Assembly (NCBI RefSeq): GCF_010211755.1
Contig: NZ_PDWR01000008.1
Coordinates: forward strand, 1 to 64,000
Source of the DNA: Pseudoxanthomonas sangjuensis
Lineage (GTDB): Bacteria > Pseudomonadota > Gammaproteobacteria > Xanthomonadales > Xanthomonadaceae
Direction of reading: 5' to 3'
Length of the DNA: 64,000 nt
The notes beneath the pieces were generated by a model that was given only the letters and a program-made list of their open reading frames with translations, did not search any database and was not told the origin of the DNA. Position numbers and translations under genes: made by a program. This document shows, one piece after another, positions 8,322 through 16,687 of this stretch (position 1 is the stretch's first letter; every line of letters begins with the position of its first letter).

Positions 8322-9035
8322 TCAGCGCGCCTTGCCGTCGCGGAAGCGGCGGCGCAGGTTGCCGCGCGAGTCCTCGCCCAGCGCCAGCATCGCCGCGCCG
8401 GCGGCGTTCGCGCGCCGCCGGCGGATCGCGTCGTAGACCGCGAAGTGCTGCGGCAGCGAATACTTGAAGTCGACCGCGCTGCGCGCCGAAAGCCGGAAAT
8501 ACGCGGCCAGCGCGGTGTCGATGACCGCGAACAGCGAGGTCATCAGCTCGTTGTTGGCCGCCTCCAGCACGCGCTGGTGGAATTCGAGGTCGGCGCGCGC
8601 CCAGGCGTCGAGGTCGGCGGCATCGGCCATCGCCTGGTAGGCGGCCTTCAGTTGCGCCAGCTGCATGGCGTCGCGGCGCCGGGCGGCGGCGGCGGCGGCG
8701 GCGGGCTCGATGATCGCGCGCATCTCCACCAGCTTCTCGACGAAGTCCGCGGTCGGCATCGCCGCGCAGCGCCAGGCCAGGACGTCGGGATCGAGCTGGT
8801 TCCAGTGGCGGCTGTCGCGCACGCGCGTACCGGTCTTCTGCCGCGATTCGATCAGTCCCTTCGCCGCGAGCAGCTTCAGGCCTTCGCGCAGCACGGTGCG
8901 GCTGACCGCCATGTCCTGCGCCAGCGCTTCTTCGCGCGGCAGCGCGGCGCCCGGCCGCAGCCGGCCGTCGACGATCTGGCGCCCGAGCTGCTGCACCACG
9001 TGGTCGGGCAGGTTGCGTGCCGCGCTGGTCCTCAC
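8322..9035 (-). CDS. dgoR: GntR/FadR-family regulator of the galactonate operon
   Basis: 237 residues from a GTG start with GGAGGG seven bases upstream; an ATG five bases further up is out of frame. The N-terminal winged helix (LGRQIVDGRLRPGAALPREEALAQDMAVSRTVLREGLKLLAAKGLI) is the GntR signature. The C-terminal FCD-type all-helical domain with D/H ligands (DLEFHQRVL) binds the effector. It is the first gene of dgoR-K-A-D, so it probably represses its own operon and is released by galactonate or an intermediate. It could act on a TTGTCTGACTA site upstream. Confidence 0.88.
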   Translation of the reverse strand: MRTSAARNLPDHVVQQLGRQIVDGRLRPGAALPREEALAQDMAVSRTVLREGLKLLAAKGLIESRQKTGTRVRDSRHWNQLDPDVLAWRCAAMPTADFVEKLVEMRAIIEPAAAAAAARRRDAMQLAQLKAAYQAMADAADLDAWARADLEFHQRVLEAANNELMTSLFAVIDTALAAYFRLSARSAVDFKYSLPQHFAVYDAIRRRRANAAGAAMLALGEDSRGNLRRRFRDGKAR

Positions 9036-9130
9036 TGCATCCCTCCGCCGTCGCGCCCGCGCGCACCGCGCACCCGGTTCCGGCCCGTGACCGGGCGCGT
9101 GCCCGGCCTTTCGGCGGGTATCAGAACATA

Positions 9131-9141
9131 TAGTCAGACAA
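9131..9141 (-). promoter_or_regulatory. Candidate GntR-type operator upstream of dgoR
   Basis: On the minus strand, TTGTCTGACTA lies about 95 bases upstream of the dgoR start, in an AT-rich patch (9120-9148) unusual for this genome. The core GTC-T-GAC is palindromic, and such short spaced inverted repeats are typical GntR/FadR sites. The match to DgoR specifically is inference. Confidence 0.4.
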
Positions 9142-9257
9142 TATAAAAGCGGGCGCCGCGCAGGCCCGCGCCGCAACGGCGCGCCCGCAAGATCCGGATA
9201 TCCGCCGCCGCCGGCCCGCGCGACGATGCGCATCGATTCGATATTCCGGAGTCCGTC

Positions 9258-9725
9258 ATGTCCTTCCGCATCACCGGCCTGTCGCCGGAACCGTTCCGCC
9301 ACCTGTTCGGCCTCGGCGACGAAGAACTGAAGGCGCACGGCGCCATCCGCGTCGTCGTCGATGCGGCCAACGGCTATCCCGAACGCATCGAGCTGCGCGA
9401 CGCCGCGCCCGGCGAAAGCGTGCTGCTGCTGAACTACACCCACCAGCCGGCCGACACCCCGTACCGCTCCAGCCACGCCATCTACGTGCGCGAAGGCGCC
9501 GAACGCGCCGCCGATTTCCGCGACGAAGTGCCGGAAGTCCTGCGCCGCCGCGTCGTCGCCCTGCGCGCTTTCGATCGCCACCACCTGCTGATCGACGCCG
9601 ACCTGGCCAGCGGCGACGGCATCGCGGCGCTGGCCGAGCGCCTGTTCGAGAACCCGCGCGCCGCCTACCTGCATGCGCATTACGCCAAATACGGCTGCTA
9701 TGCCGCGCGCGTGGACCGTGCCTGA
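9258..9725 (+). CDS. DUF1203 domain protein
   Basis: 155 residues covering a whole DUF1203 domain: SFRITGLSPEPFRHLFGL, the central LLLNYTHQPADTPYRSSHAI and YVREGAE, then RFDRHHLL-like and LHAHYAKYGCYAARV at the end. No signal peptide, so cytoplasmic. The family is widespread and uncharacterised. It is divergent from dgoR across a 222-base gap and followed by an inverted repeat. No link with sugar metabolism is evident beyond position. Confidence 0.9.
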   Translation: MSFRITGLSPEPFRHLFGLGDEELKAHGAIRVVVDAANGYPERIELRDAAPGESVLLLNYTHQPADTPYRSSHAIYVREGAERAADFRDEVPEVLRRRVVALRAFDRHHLLIDADLASGDGIAALAERLFENPRAAYLHAHYAKYGCYAARVDRA

Positions 9726-9754
9726 ACCGCCGGCCCGCGCCGGCCGCGGCGGTT
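9725..9754. terminator. Inverted repeat after the DUF1203 gene
   Basis: AACCGCC and GGCGGTT with further internal pairing, beginning at the stop codon of the upstream gene. A hairpin of this kind may terminate transcription, but a T-run is lacking. Confidence 0.4.
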
Positions 9755-9841
9755 AACGCCGATTTCCCGTTTCGTTTACGGCGGCATGACAGATGGGAGA
9801 TAGGCTGGCGTCACGCGACGACCGAAGAAGAGGGGACCACG

Positions 9842-10039
9842 ATGACCCAGGTCTTCTATGCGCAGGACGAGGCGGGCAACCGGTGCCGGGTGATGCAGAG
9901 CCTCGAAGAGCTGCAGCCGCCGGCCAACGGCGCCACGCTCGTCTACCGGCTCGACGACGGCACGCCGGTGCGGCGCGTCGACAACGACACCTTCCAGGTG
10001 ATGGGCAGCGGCGCCTACGTGACCATCGTGCGCGAATGA
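9842..10039 (+). CDS. Small conserved-looking protein of unknown function
   Basis: 65 residues (MTQVFYAQDEAGNRCRVMQS...) with an AGAGGGG ribosome-binding site. The sequence alternates short beta strands and turns (GATLVYRLDDGTPVRRVDNDTFQVMGSGAYVTIVRE), suggesting a small beta-rich cytoplasmic domain. No catalytic motif and no recognised family. It stands alone between the DUF1203 gene and a convergent nuclease-like gene. Confidence 0.65.
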   Translation: MTQVFYAQDEAGNRCRVMQSLEELQPPANGATLVYRLDDGTPVRRVDNDTFQVMGSGAYVTIVRE

Positions 10040-10091
10040 CGCGCCGGCACGGCATCCCGGCGATGCGCCGACCCGACCCGGGCGCGGGCGG

Positions 10092-10721
10092 TCAGCGGGT
10101 GGCGCCGGGGCTTCCGCCTTCGTCCACGGCCGGCGCGGGATGGCGCAACGCCAGCCAGCCCAGCAGCAGCACCAGCGCCAGCAGCAGGAACGAGGCGACG
10201 GCCAGGCCGGGCGCGAGCCTGCGCTTCGGCAGGTCGTCGGCGCCGGCGGCCATCGGCAACTGATACGCCGCCCGCGCGGCGCCCAGTTCGCGCTCCAGCG
10301 CCTCCATGCGCGCATCGCCGAGCAGCACGTGCAGCAGCCGGCCGTCGACCAGTTGCAGGTGCGAGGAGCGGTCGGCGATTTCGCGCGCGTGCGCGTCGAA
10401 CGTGCCCGGCGTGACGATGATCAGCATGCCGGCGCCGAGCCGCGGCAGCCGCCGCTGCAGCGCCTGGATCTCGTGGTGGAACAGCGGCTGCAGGCGGTCG
10501 CGGCAGGCGACCACGAAGAACTTCTCGTCCTGCCGCAGCAGCAGGTCGATGCCGTCGAGGTCGCGCTCGCGGCCGTCGTCGGGCGACTGGACCACCGAAT
10601 AGCCCTGCCGGCGGTAATAGTCGGCGACGGCCAGCTCCAGCGGCCTGCGCCCGGCGCGGGTCAGTTGCGGGGAATCGGGTTTTCCGTTCCGGATCTTGTG
10701 GCCGTTGTTCGTGTTTCCCAT
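10092..10721 (-). CDS. Restriction-endonuclease-fold (Mrr-like) membrane-anchored protein
   Basis: 209 residues from MGNTNNGHK. Residues about 28-125 look like an Mrr-type nuclease core: LELAVADYYRRQGYSVVQSP, then RERDLDGIDLLLRQDEKFFVVACRDR, and a third strand GAGMLIIVTPGTF. The strand that should carry the catalytic (Q/E)xK reads ACR, so the lysine appears replaced and the fold may bind DNA without cutting. A hydrophobic helix (ASFLLLALVLLLGWLAL) near the C-terminus would anchor it to the inner membrane. It may be a topogenesis or DNA-anchoring protein. The function is unknown. Confidence 0.65.
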   Translation of the reverse strand: MGNTNNGHKIRNGKPDSPQLTRAGRRPLELAVADYYRRQGYSVVQSPDDGRERDLDGIDLLLRQDEKFFVVACRDRLQPLFHHEIQALQRRLPRLGAGMLIIVTPGTFDAHAREIADRSSHLQLVDGRLLHVLLGDARMEALERELGAARAAYQLPMAAGADDLPKRRLAPGLAVASFLLLALVLLLGWLALRHPAPAVDEGGSPGATR

Positions 10722-10950
10722 GGCGGTCCGTACCTGAGGGCATCCATGGGAGGTAACGCAGCAAGAAGCGTGCCACGGCAACAGGCGGCGGGAAGCGGCC
10801 CGCCGCGGCCTGTCAACCTGACCCTCAGGGTCAGCAGTTGACCCGAAACCCGCCGCTGGCGGTCGCGGGGACCGGCATCCGGCTGCTGCCAGGCAGGGGC
10901 CGGCATGCGACCCTATGCGTCTCTACGAACCGGAAAAGCAGGAGCGGCGC

Positions 10951-11856
10951 ATGGAACTGGGCATGGTGGGCTTGGGCAGGATGGGCGCGAACATGGCGCA
11001 GCGGCTGGTCCGCGCCGGGCATCGCGTGGTCGGCTACGACCCCGGCGCCGAGGCGCGCACGCATGCGGCCGCGCAGGGCATCGAGGCGGTGGCTTCGTTG
11101 CAGGAACTGGTCGCCGCGCTGGCCGCACCCCGCGCGCTGTGGCTGATGGTGCCGGCGGGCGAGATCGTCGACAAAACCCTCGAAGCCCTGTTGCCGCTGC
11201 TGGCGGCGGACGACAGCATCGTCGACGGCGGCAATTCCAACTACAAGGACAGCCGGCGCCGCGCCGCGTGGCTGGCCGAGGCTGGCATCCACTTCCTCGA
11301 CTGCGGCACCAGCGGCGGCGTCTGGGGGCTGAGCGAGGGCTACAGCCTGATGATCGGCGGCGACGAAGCGGTGACCGCGCGGCTGGCGCCGATCTTCGCC
11401 GCGCTGGCGCCTAGCCCGGACAGCGGCTGGGGCCGGGTCGGCCCGGTCGGCGCCGGCCATTTCTGCAAGATGATCCACAACGGCATCGAGTACGGAATGA
11501 TGCAGGCCTACGCCGAAGGCTTCGCGATCCTGCAGCGCAAGGCCGAGTTCGGCCTGGACCTGCACCAGGTCGCGCAGATCTGGCGCGACGGCAGCGTGGT
11601 GCGCTCGTGGCTGCTCGACCTGACCGCCGACGCGCTGAAGAAGAACCCGCGGATGGATGGCATCGCGCCCTATGTCGAGGATTCCGGCGAAGGCCGCTGG
11701 ACCGTGGCCGAGGCGGTCGACCTCGACGTGCCGGCGCCGGGGATCACCCTGTCGCTGCTGCAGCGGTTGCGCTCGCGCGACGGCGATTCCTATGCCGACA
11801 AGCTGCTGGCGGCGATGCGCAACGAGTTCGGCGGGCACAAGGTCAAGGCCGGCTGA
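10951..11856 (+). CDS. 6-phosphogluconate dehydrogenase, decarboxylating, short NAD-type
   Basis: 301 residues, matching the short GndA/YqeC class rather than the roughly 470-residue Gnd. It oxidatively decarboxylates 6-phosphogluconate to ribulose 5-phosphate. Motifs: nucleotide-binding GMVGLGRMGANM, substrate-binding VDGGNSNYKDS, FLDCGTSGGVWG, and the catalytic KMIHNGIEYGMMQ. The short class usually prefers NAD+. The start at MELGM is preceded by GGAG at good spacing; an upstream in-frame ATG at 10915 adds an unlikely tail. Monocistronic. Confidence 0.93.
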   Translation: MELGMVGLGRMGANMAQRLVRAGHRVVGYDPGAEARTHAAAQGIEAVASLQELVAALAAPRALWLMVPAGEIVDKTLEALLPLLAADDSIVDGGNSNYKDSRRRAAWLAEAGIHFLDCGTSGGVWGLSEGYSLMIGGDEAVTARLAPIFAALAPSPDSGWGRVGPVGAGHFCKMIHNGIEYGMMQAYAEGFAILQRKAEFGLDLHQVAQIWRDGSVVRSWLLDLTADALKKNPRMDGIAPYVEDSGEGRWTVAEAVDLDVPAPGITLSLLQRLRSRDGDSYADKLLAAMRNEFGGHKVKAG

Positions 11857-11955
11857 CGGGCCGCGCCCTGCGCCGGGCGAGCCCGGCGCCGCGGGGATCG
11901 AAGCCCGCCGCCGCGGGTGGCGGTTAAAGTAACGGTCTTGCCGAGGAGAACCGCC

Positions 11956-12483
11956 ATGCCCGCACCCGCTTTCGCCCCGATCGCCCCCTATCTGGCCATG
12001 GCCGGGATCGCGTGGGTGTTCTACCGGCGCATCCGCCGCAATTTCGGCCGCCAGCCGTGGCGGCACGCGCGCACCGTCGCGCGGTTGGTGCTGGTGGCGG
12101 TGGCCAGCGCCTTCGTCTGCCTGGCGGCGGCGTTCGTGCCGCACGTCGCCGTGGGCATCGGCCTGGGCGCGGCAGCCGGCGTGGCGCTGGGCTTGCTGTC
12201 GTTGCGCCATACCCATGCCGAATGGGTCGATGGCGGCGGTTTCTACACGCCGAACCCGTGGATCGGCGGCGCGCTCACCGCGTTGCTGGTCGCGCGACTG
12301 GCGTGGCGCTGGACCCATGGCGCATTCGCCGGCGGCGCGGCGCAGGGCATGCAGCAGGCCAGCCCGCTGACGATGTCGATGGCGGCCGCGTTGCTGGCGT
12401 ATTCGCTGGTCTACAACATCGGCCTGCTGGTGCGCATGCGGGCGCTGGCCGCCGCCGCGCCGGCAACCAAGGCCGGCGCATGA
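11956..12483 (+). CDS. CcdC-like (DUF1453-type) membrane protein
   Basis: 175 residues from an ATG with AGGAGA upstream. Five hydrophobic segments. The RRIRRNFGRQPW loop after the first helix and RHTHAEWVDGGGFYTPNPWIGG before the fourth are characteristic of DUF1453/CcdC-like proteins, whose role is not established. Its stop overlaps the start of the next membrane protein (ATGA), so the two are co-translated and may form a complex. Confidence 0.75.
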   Translation: MPAPAFAPIAPYLAMAGIAWVFYRRIRRNFGRQPWRHARTVARLVLVAVASAFVCLAAAFVPHVAVGIGLGAAAGVALGLLSLRHTHAEWVDGGGFYTPNPWIGGALTALLVARLAWRWTHGAFAGGAAQGMQQASPLTMSMAAALLAYSLVYNIGLLVRMRALAAAAPATKAGA

Positions 12484-12881
12484 ACCTGGCGCTGCACTTC
12501 GGCCTGCTCGGCGTGGTCGAGGCGGGGCTGATCGCCTTCGCCGTCGGCATGCTGACCTACCTGCTGTGGCGCGGCCTGTCGCGCGCGTTCCGTTTTTCCG
12601 ACGCGCGCGCGCTGGGCTGGGCGTTGTTCAGCGCCAGCGCGTTCGCGGCCGGCGTCGACGCCTGGAACCTGTTCTACCTCGGCCTGATGAAGCTCGAGTC
12701 GCCGCTGTACGCGCGGCTCGCGCTGCAGGGCATCCACGACCCCGAGTCGCTCGGCGCGCGCGTGGTCTGCGAAGCGGTCGGCGCATGGAGCGGCGTGGTC
12801 GCCGCGTGGCTGGCGTTCAGTCGCCGTTGGGCGAAGCCGGCGTCGTCGCCGGCCGCCGTGGAACGCGAAAAACACGGCTGA
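12480..12881 (+). CDS. Small membrane protein of unknown function
   Basis: 133 residues with three or four hydrophobic helices (FGLLGVVEAGLIAFAVGMLTYLLW; LGWALFSASAFAAGV; VVCEAVGAWSGVVAAWLAF) and a basic C-terminus. Translationally coupled to the CcdC-like protein by an ATGA overlap. No family recognised; probably an inner-membrane partner of its neighbour. Confidence 0.7.
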   Translation: MNLALHFGLLGVVEAGLIAFAVGMLTYLLWRGLSRAFRFSDARALGWALFSASAFAAGVDAWNLFYLGLMKLESPLYARLALQGIHDPESLGARVVCEAVGAWSGVVAAWLAFSRRWAKPASSPAAVEREKHG

Positions 12882-13096
12882 TTTCATCGCCGCCTCACGC
12901 TTCGAATCCCGGTCTCACCCACCCGTCATCCGTCGTTAACCGGCGGCTAATCCGGATCGCGCGCGCCGTGGTTAAGCCCACGTGCACGTTCAGGTCGTGC
13001 CGCAAAGGCGATTCAGGGGAAGGCTAGCACCGTGGCGTCGTGCGACGTTGGCGCACGTTCCATTACAACCATTACTCGACGGAGCCAGACGAAACC

Positions 13097-13531
13097 ATGA
13101 GCCACAACAACCGCAAACCGATCTTCGCGCTACTCGCGCTGGCCACCGCATTCGGCGCGGCCCCGGCATTCGCGCAGGACGCGACCGGCACCGCCCCGCC
13201 GCAGGACGCGGAGCAGCAGTCCACCCAGCCGACGACCGCGCCCCCCACCACCGGCGCGGAACAGCAGACCCCCACCACGAGCTATCCGCAAACCCAGACC
13301 TCGGGCGACGCGTCTTCGCAATCCGCCGGTGCCACCGGCACGCAGAAGGGCTGGGAAGAGGTCGACACCGACAAGGACGGCACGATCAGCAAGCAGGAAG
13401 CCACGGCCAGCGACGGCCTGACGAAGATCTTCGACCAGGCCGACGCCGATGCCGACGGCAAGCTGACCACCGACGAATACAAGGACTTCGTCAGCAAGAA
13501 CTACGGCGAACAACCGCAGACCACGCCGTAA
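13097..13531 (+). CDS. Exported EF-hand calcium-binding protein
   Basis: 144 residues. A signal peptide (KPIFALLALATAFGAAPAFA, cleavage near residue 26) is followed by about 55 residues rich in Q, T, P and S, then two EF-hand loops: DTDKDGTISKQEA and DADADGKLTTDEY, both with the expected acidic ligands. It would be periplasmic or secreted and bind Ca2+. Small EF-hand proteins of this kind are frequent in Xanthomonadaceae; their function is mostly unknown. An inverted repeat that may act as terminator follows the stop. Confidence 0.85.
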   Translation: MSHNNRKPIFALLALATAFGAAPAFAQDATGTAPPQDAEQQSTQPTTAPPTTGAEQQTPTTSYPQTQTSGDASSQSAGATGTQKGWEEVDTDKDGTISKQEATASDGLTKIFDQADADADGKLTTDEYKDFVSKNYGEQPQTTP

Positions 13532-13559
13532 GCCGACGAGCCGACGGAGTCGAGAGGAG

Positions 13560-13589
13560 CCCTCCCCCGCGGAACCAGGTGGGGGAGGG
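13560..13589. terminator. GC-rich hairpin after the EF-hand gene
   Basis: CCCTCCCCC and GGGGGAGGG form a nine-base-pair stem with a 12-base loop, 28 bases after the stop. This is a common dispersed intergenic palindrome in this family. There is no T-run, so it is either a weak terminator or an mRNA end-protecting element. Confidence 0.5.
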
Positions 13590-13673
13590 CGGAAGGGGCA
13601 GGGACGCCCGGCGCGCCACGCAATGCGCGGCGCGCGATGGCATTACCACCCATCCACGAAGGAGGATCTGCCG

Positions 13674-13994
13674 ATGATTGGCACGAATGCATACATCCGC
13701 CTGTTGCCGCTGGCGGCATTGCTGGCGTTTGCAGCCGGTTGCCAGCCGGCCGCCGACAGCGAAACCGCGGCCGGCACGACGCCGCCGGCCGAAGCGCCGG
13801 CAACGGAGCCGGCCGATGCGAACACGCCGCCGGCCACGACCAATGCCGACGCAACCAACGCGGACAGCACCATGCCGCCCGCCGAGGGCGACATGTCCAT
13901 GCCGCAGCAGGAACAACCGCCGGCAACGGAGCAGCCGGCTACGCCGCCTGCCGAAGACGAACAGCCGACGACGCCGCCGGCGCAGGAGAAGTAA
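13674..13994 (+). CDS. Proline/threonine-rich lipoprotein
   Basis: 106 residues with a good AAGGAGG site. The N-terminus NAYIRLLPLAALLAFAAGC has a lipobox (AAGC), so the mature protein starts at Cys22 and is lipid-anchored. The rest is low-complexity PATEP/TTPPAE repeats with no fold visible. It probably acts as a surface or periplasmic spacer. Nothing in the neighbourhood defines its job. Confidence 0.75.
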   Translation: MIGTNAYIRLLPLAALLAFAAGCQPAADSETAAGTTPPAEAPATEPADANTPPATTNADATNADSTMPPAEGDMSMPQQEQPPATEQPATPPAEDEQPTTPPAQEK

Positions 13995-14112
13995 CAGCAG
14001 GGCAGCAGAAGTACCGAAGCAGAGGTGGTCCCGCAACCATCGCGGCAGGGATGCCGCGATGGCCTTGCGGTATCCTGCGCATCCTTCATCCGCATTACGG
14101 GAGCAGCGCGGG

Positions 14113-14838
14113 ATGGGCGGCATCCGCTGGGTCGGTTTCGACGGCGACGACACGCTGTGGCGCAGCGAGGACTACTATCGCGCCGCCGAACGGGAATTCG
14201 AACGCGTGCTCGGCGCATACATCGACCTCGGCGACCGCGACACGCAGCGGCACCTGCTCGGGGTCGAACGCCGCAACCTGCGCGTGTTCGGCTATGGCGC
14301 CAAGGGCATGACCCTGTCGATGGTCGAGGCCGCGATCGAGCTGACCGACGCGCGCATTTCCGCGCACGACATCCACCGCATCGTCGAGATCGGCCGCGCC
14401 ACGCTGCAGCATCCGGTCGAACTGCTCGACGGCATCCGCGCGGCGGTGGAAGCCATCGCCGCCACCCACGAGATCGTACTGATCACCAAGGGCGACCTGT
14501 TCCACCAGGAGGCGAAGATCGCGCAGTCCGGCCTGGCCGACTTGTTCCACCGCATCGAGGTCGTCTCGGAGAAGGATCCGCCGACCTACGCGCGCGTGCT
14601 GCGCGAACTCGGCGTCGACGCGGACGGGTTCGCGATGATCGGCAATTCGCTGCGCTCGGACATCGCTCCGGTGCTCGAACTCGGCGGCTGGGGCGTGCAC
14701 ATGCCGTACCCGCTGACCTGGGCGCACGAGGCCGAGCATGCGTTGAACGGCGACGAGGCGCGGATGCTGGCGGTCGAATCGGCGGCGCAGCTGCCGGCGG
14801 CGCTGGCGGAAATCGAGGCGCGGCTGGCGCGCGGCTGA
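14113..14838 (+). CDS. HAD-superfamily hydrolase
   Basis: 241 residues. Motif I is VGFDGDDTLW (nucleophile Asp and general acid Asp), motif II is IVLITKGD, the motif III lysine lies in VVSEKDPPTY, and motif IV is FAMIGNSLRSDIAP. A helical cap sits between motifs I and II (about residues 20-95), typical of the YjjG/phosphoglycolate class. It would remove phosphate from a small metabolite; the substrate cannot be told. Monocistronic, convergent with the arabinofuranosidase gene. Confidence 0.85.
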   Translation: MGGIRWVGFDGDDTLWRSEDYYRAAEREFERVLGAYIDLGDRDTQRHLLGVERRNLRVFGYGAKGMTLSMVEAAIELTDARISAHDIHRIVEIGRATLQHPVELLDGIRAAVEAIAATHEIVLITKGDLFHQEAKIAQSGLADLFHRIEVVSEKDPPTYARVLRELGVDADGFAMIGNSLRSDIAPVLELGGWGVHMPYPLTWAHEAEHALNGDEARMLAVESAAQLPAALAEIEARLARG

Positions 14839-14897
14839 AACGCGTCGGGGAAACCGGCCGGCACGCATGCCGGTCCGGCCGTGCCGCTTGCGGTCGG

Positions 14898-14942
14898 CGA
14901 AGCCGGAAGCGGTATTCGACCGACAGGCTGGCGCTGCGCGCG
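14898..14942 (-). pseudogene. Relic of the 3' end of an outer-membrane barrel gene
   Basis: This 45-base stretch matches the 3' end of the barrel gene at 40936-40980 with only three differences. It encodes ARSASLSVEYRF in the same sense, but the stop codon is changed to CGG. No other part of a barrel gene is visible around it. It is best read as a decayed or recombined tail fragment, about 26 kb from its intact relative. Confidence 0.55.
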
Positions 14943-14973
14943 CGGGCAGGGCCAGGCGGGCCCGGCATCGCTC

Positions 14974-14999
14974 CGCCCTCTCCCGTGCGGGAGCGGGCG
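14974..14999. terminator. Inverted repeat between convergent genes
   Basis: CGCCC-T-CTCCCG, loop TG, CGGGAG-C-GGGCG. It lies between the convergent HAD hydrolase (stop 14838) and the GH51 gene (stop 15041) and can serve as a bidirectional hairpin terminator. Confidence 0.5.
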
Positions 15000-15040
15000 T
15001 CGTCGCTTTCAGGAGGTTTCGTAGGTGCCGGACTGCGCGT

Positions 15041-16600
15041 TCAGCGCAGTTGCAGCACCAGCACCGATTTCGCCGGCAAGTCGACCTGCAGTCGTCCCCC
15101 CTCGATCCGCGCACCGTCGAAATCCGCCGGCGCGACCGCGTCGGGACGCTCGAAGGTGTTTTTCGCGGTGATCTCTGCTGCGGTCAGGATGCGCCCGGAA
15201 ACGCCGGTGGCCGCAACGCCCTGCAGTTTCACCGCGACCGCGGCACTGGTGTCCGGATCGAGGTTGGTCAGCGCAACGTAGACCTGCCCGTCCTTGCCGC
15301 GCACCGCCGAACCGTGCACCGACGGCACCGTCCACTTGCCGCGGGTGTACGCCGGCGCGCCGATTTCCAGCGGCAGCACGGTCGCGTCCTGGAACGGCTT
15401 GTACATCGCGAAGACGTGGTAGGTGGGCGTGAGCACCATCTTCTCGTCCCGGGTCAGGATCATCGCTTGCAGCACGTTCACCATCTGCGCGATGTTGGCC
15501 ATCTTCACCCGGTCGGCGTGGGCGCTGAAGATGTCGAAGTGCAGCGAGGCCACCAGCGCGTCGCGCAGCGTGTTCTGCTGGTGCAGGAAGCCGGGGTTGA
15601 CCCCGGGCAGGCCGGCGTACCAGGTGCCCCATTCGTCGACGAACAGCGCGACCTTCTTCTCCGGGTCGTACTTGTCCATGATCGCGGTGTGGCGCGCGAT
15701 CAGCTCGTCCATGCGCAGCGCGGCGGACAGGGTCTCGATCCATTCGTCCTCGCCGAATTCGATCGACGAATACCGCGGCGGCCAGCCGCCGGGAATCGTG
15801 TAGTTGTGCAGCGACAGCGCGTCGGCGTGGTCGCGCGCCTCGCGCATGAACACTTCGGTCCAGTGGTAGTCGTCGGTGTTGGCGCCGGCGGCGACCTTCA
15901 TGATCTTCTGCCCCGGCGGCGCCTTCACGAAGGTCTGGTAGCGGCGGTGCAGGTCGGCGGCGTACTCGGCGCGCATGTTGCCGCCGCAGCCCCACAACTC
16001 GTTGCCGATGCCGAAGTACGGCACCTTCCACGGCTTGTCGCGGCCGTTGGCGCGGCGTTCCTGCGCCAGGGTCGACCCGGTGTCCGAGGTCATGTACTCG
16101 ACCCACTCGGCCATTTCCCGCGGCGTGCCGTCGCCGACGTTGCCGGACACGTAGGCGTCGGCGCCGATCAGCTCGGCGAAGTCCATGAATTCGTGGGTGC
16201 CGAACGCGTTCGTTTCCTCGACGCCGCCCCAGTGGGTGTTGACCTTGACCGGGCGCTTGTCGCGCGCGCCGATGCCTTCGCGCCAGTGGTACTCGTCGGC
16301 GAAGCAGCCGCCCGGCCAGCGCACCACCGGTACCTGCAGCGCCTTCAGCGCCGCGACCACGTCGTTGCGGTAGCCGTGGGTGTTGGGGATCTTCGAGTCC
16401 TCGCCGACCCAGATGCCGCCGTAGATGCCGAAGCCCAGGTGCTCGGCGAACTGGCCGAAGAGGTTGCGGCTGAAAGTCGCGCCGGGCCGGTCGGCGTGCA
16501 GCGTGGCATCGACCGCGTTGGGGCCTTGCGCCGCCGCGGCGCCGGCGATCACCGACATGGCCGTGGCCAGGCCCAGCTTTCGCAGAGTGTCCTTCAGCAT
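15041..16600 (-). CDS. GH51 alpha-L-arabinofuranosidase, exported
   Basis: 519 residues with a signal peptide ([16 protein letters not shown], cleavage near residue 26). GH51 (beta/alpha)8 barrel with family landmarks [24 protein letters not shown], the acid/base Glu in GIGNELWG and the nucleophile Glu in FVDEWGTWY, then the C-terminal beta-sandwich. It releases terminal alpha-L-arabinofuranose from arabinan, arabinoxylan or arabinogalactan side chains. It is 87 bases downstream of the TonB receptor on the same strand, so the two are likely co-transcribed: glycans are trimmed in the periplasm after import. The MLKD start fits the signal peptide; an ATG six codons further up is possible. Confidence 0.93.
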   Translation of the reverse strand: MLKDTLRKLGLATAMSVIAGAAAAQGPNAVDATLHADRPGATFSRNLFGQFAEHLGFGIYGGIWVGEDSKIPNTHGYRNDVVAALKALQVPVVRWPGGCFADEYHWREGIGARDKRPVKVNTHWGGVEETNAFGTHEFMDFAELIGADAYVSGNVGDGTPREMAEWVEYMTSDTGSTLAQERRANGRDKPWKVPYFGIGNELWGCGGNMRAEYAADLHRRYQTFVKAPPGQKIMKVAAGANTDDYHWTEVFMREARDHADALSLHNYTIPGGWPPRYSSIEFGEDEWIETLSAALRMDELIARHTAIMDKYDPEKKVALFVDEWGTWYAGLPGVNPGFLHQQNTLRDALVASLHFDIFSAHADRVKMANIAQMVNVLQAMILTRDEKMVLTPTYHVFAMYKPFQDATVLPLEIGAPAYTRGKWTVPSVHGSAVRGKDGQVYVALTNLDPDTSAAVAVKLQGVAATGVSGRILTAAEITAKNTFERPDAVAPADFDGARIEGGRLQVDLPAKSVLVLQLR

Positions 16601-16687
16601 CGTGTCTACCTCTGGCATGGCGGAAACGGAAAGAACCCGCCCGGCGCGCCCGCGGCAGGTCCGCGGCGCGTCCGGGCGGAGGGGGAC

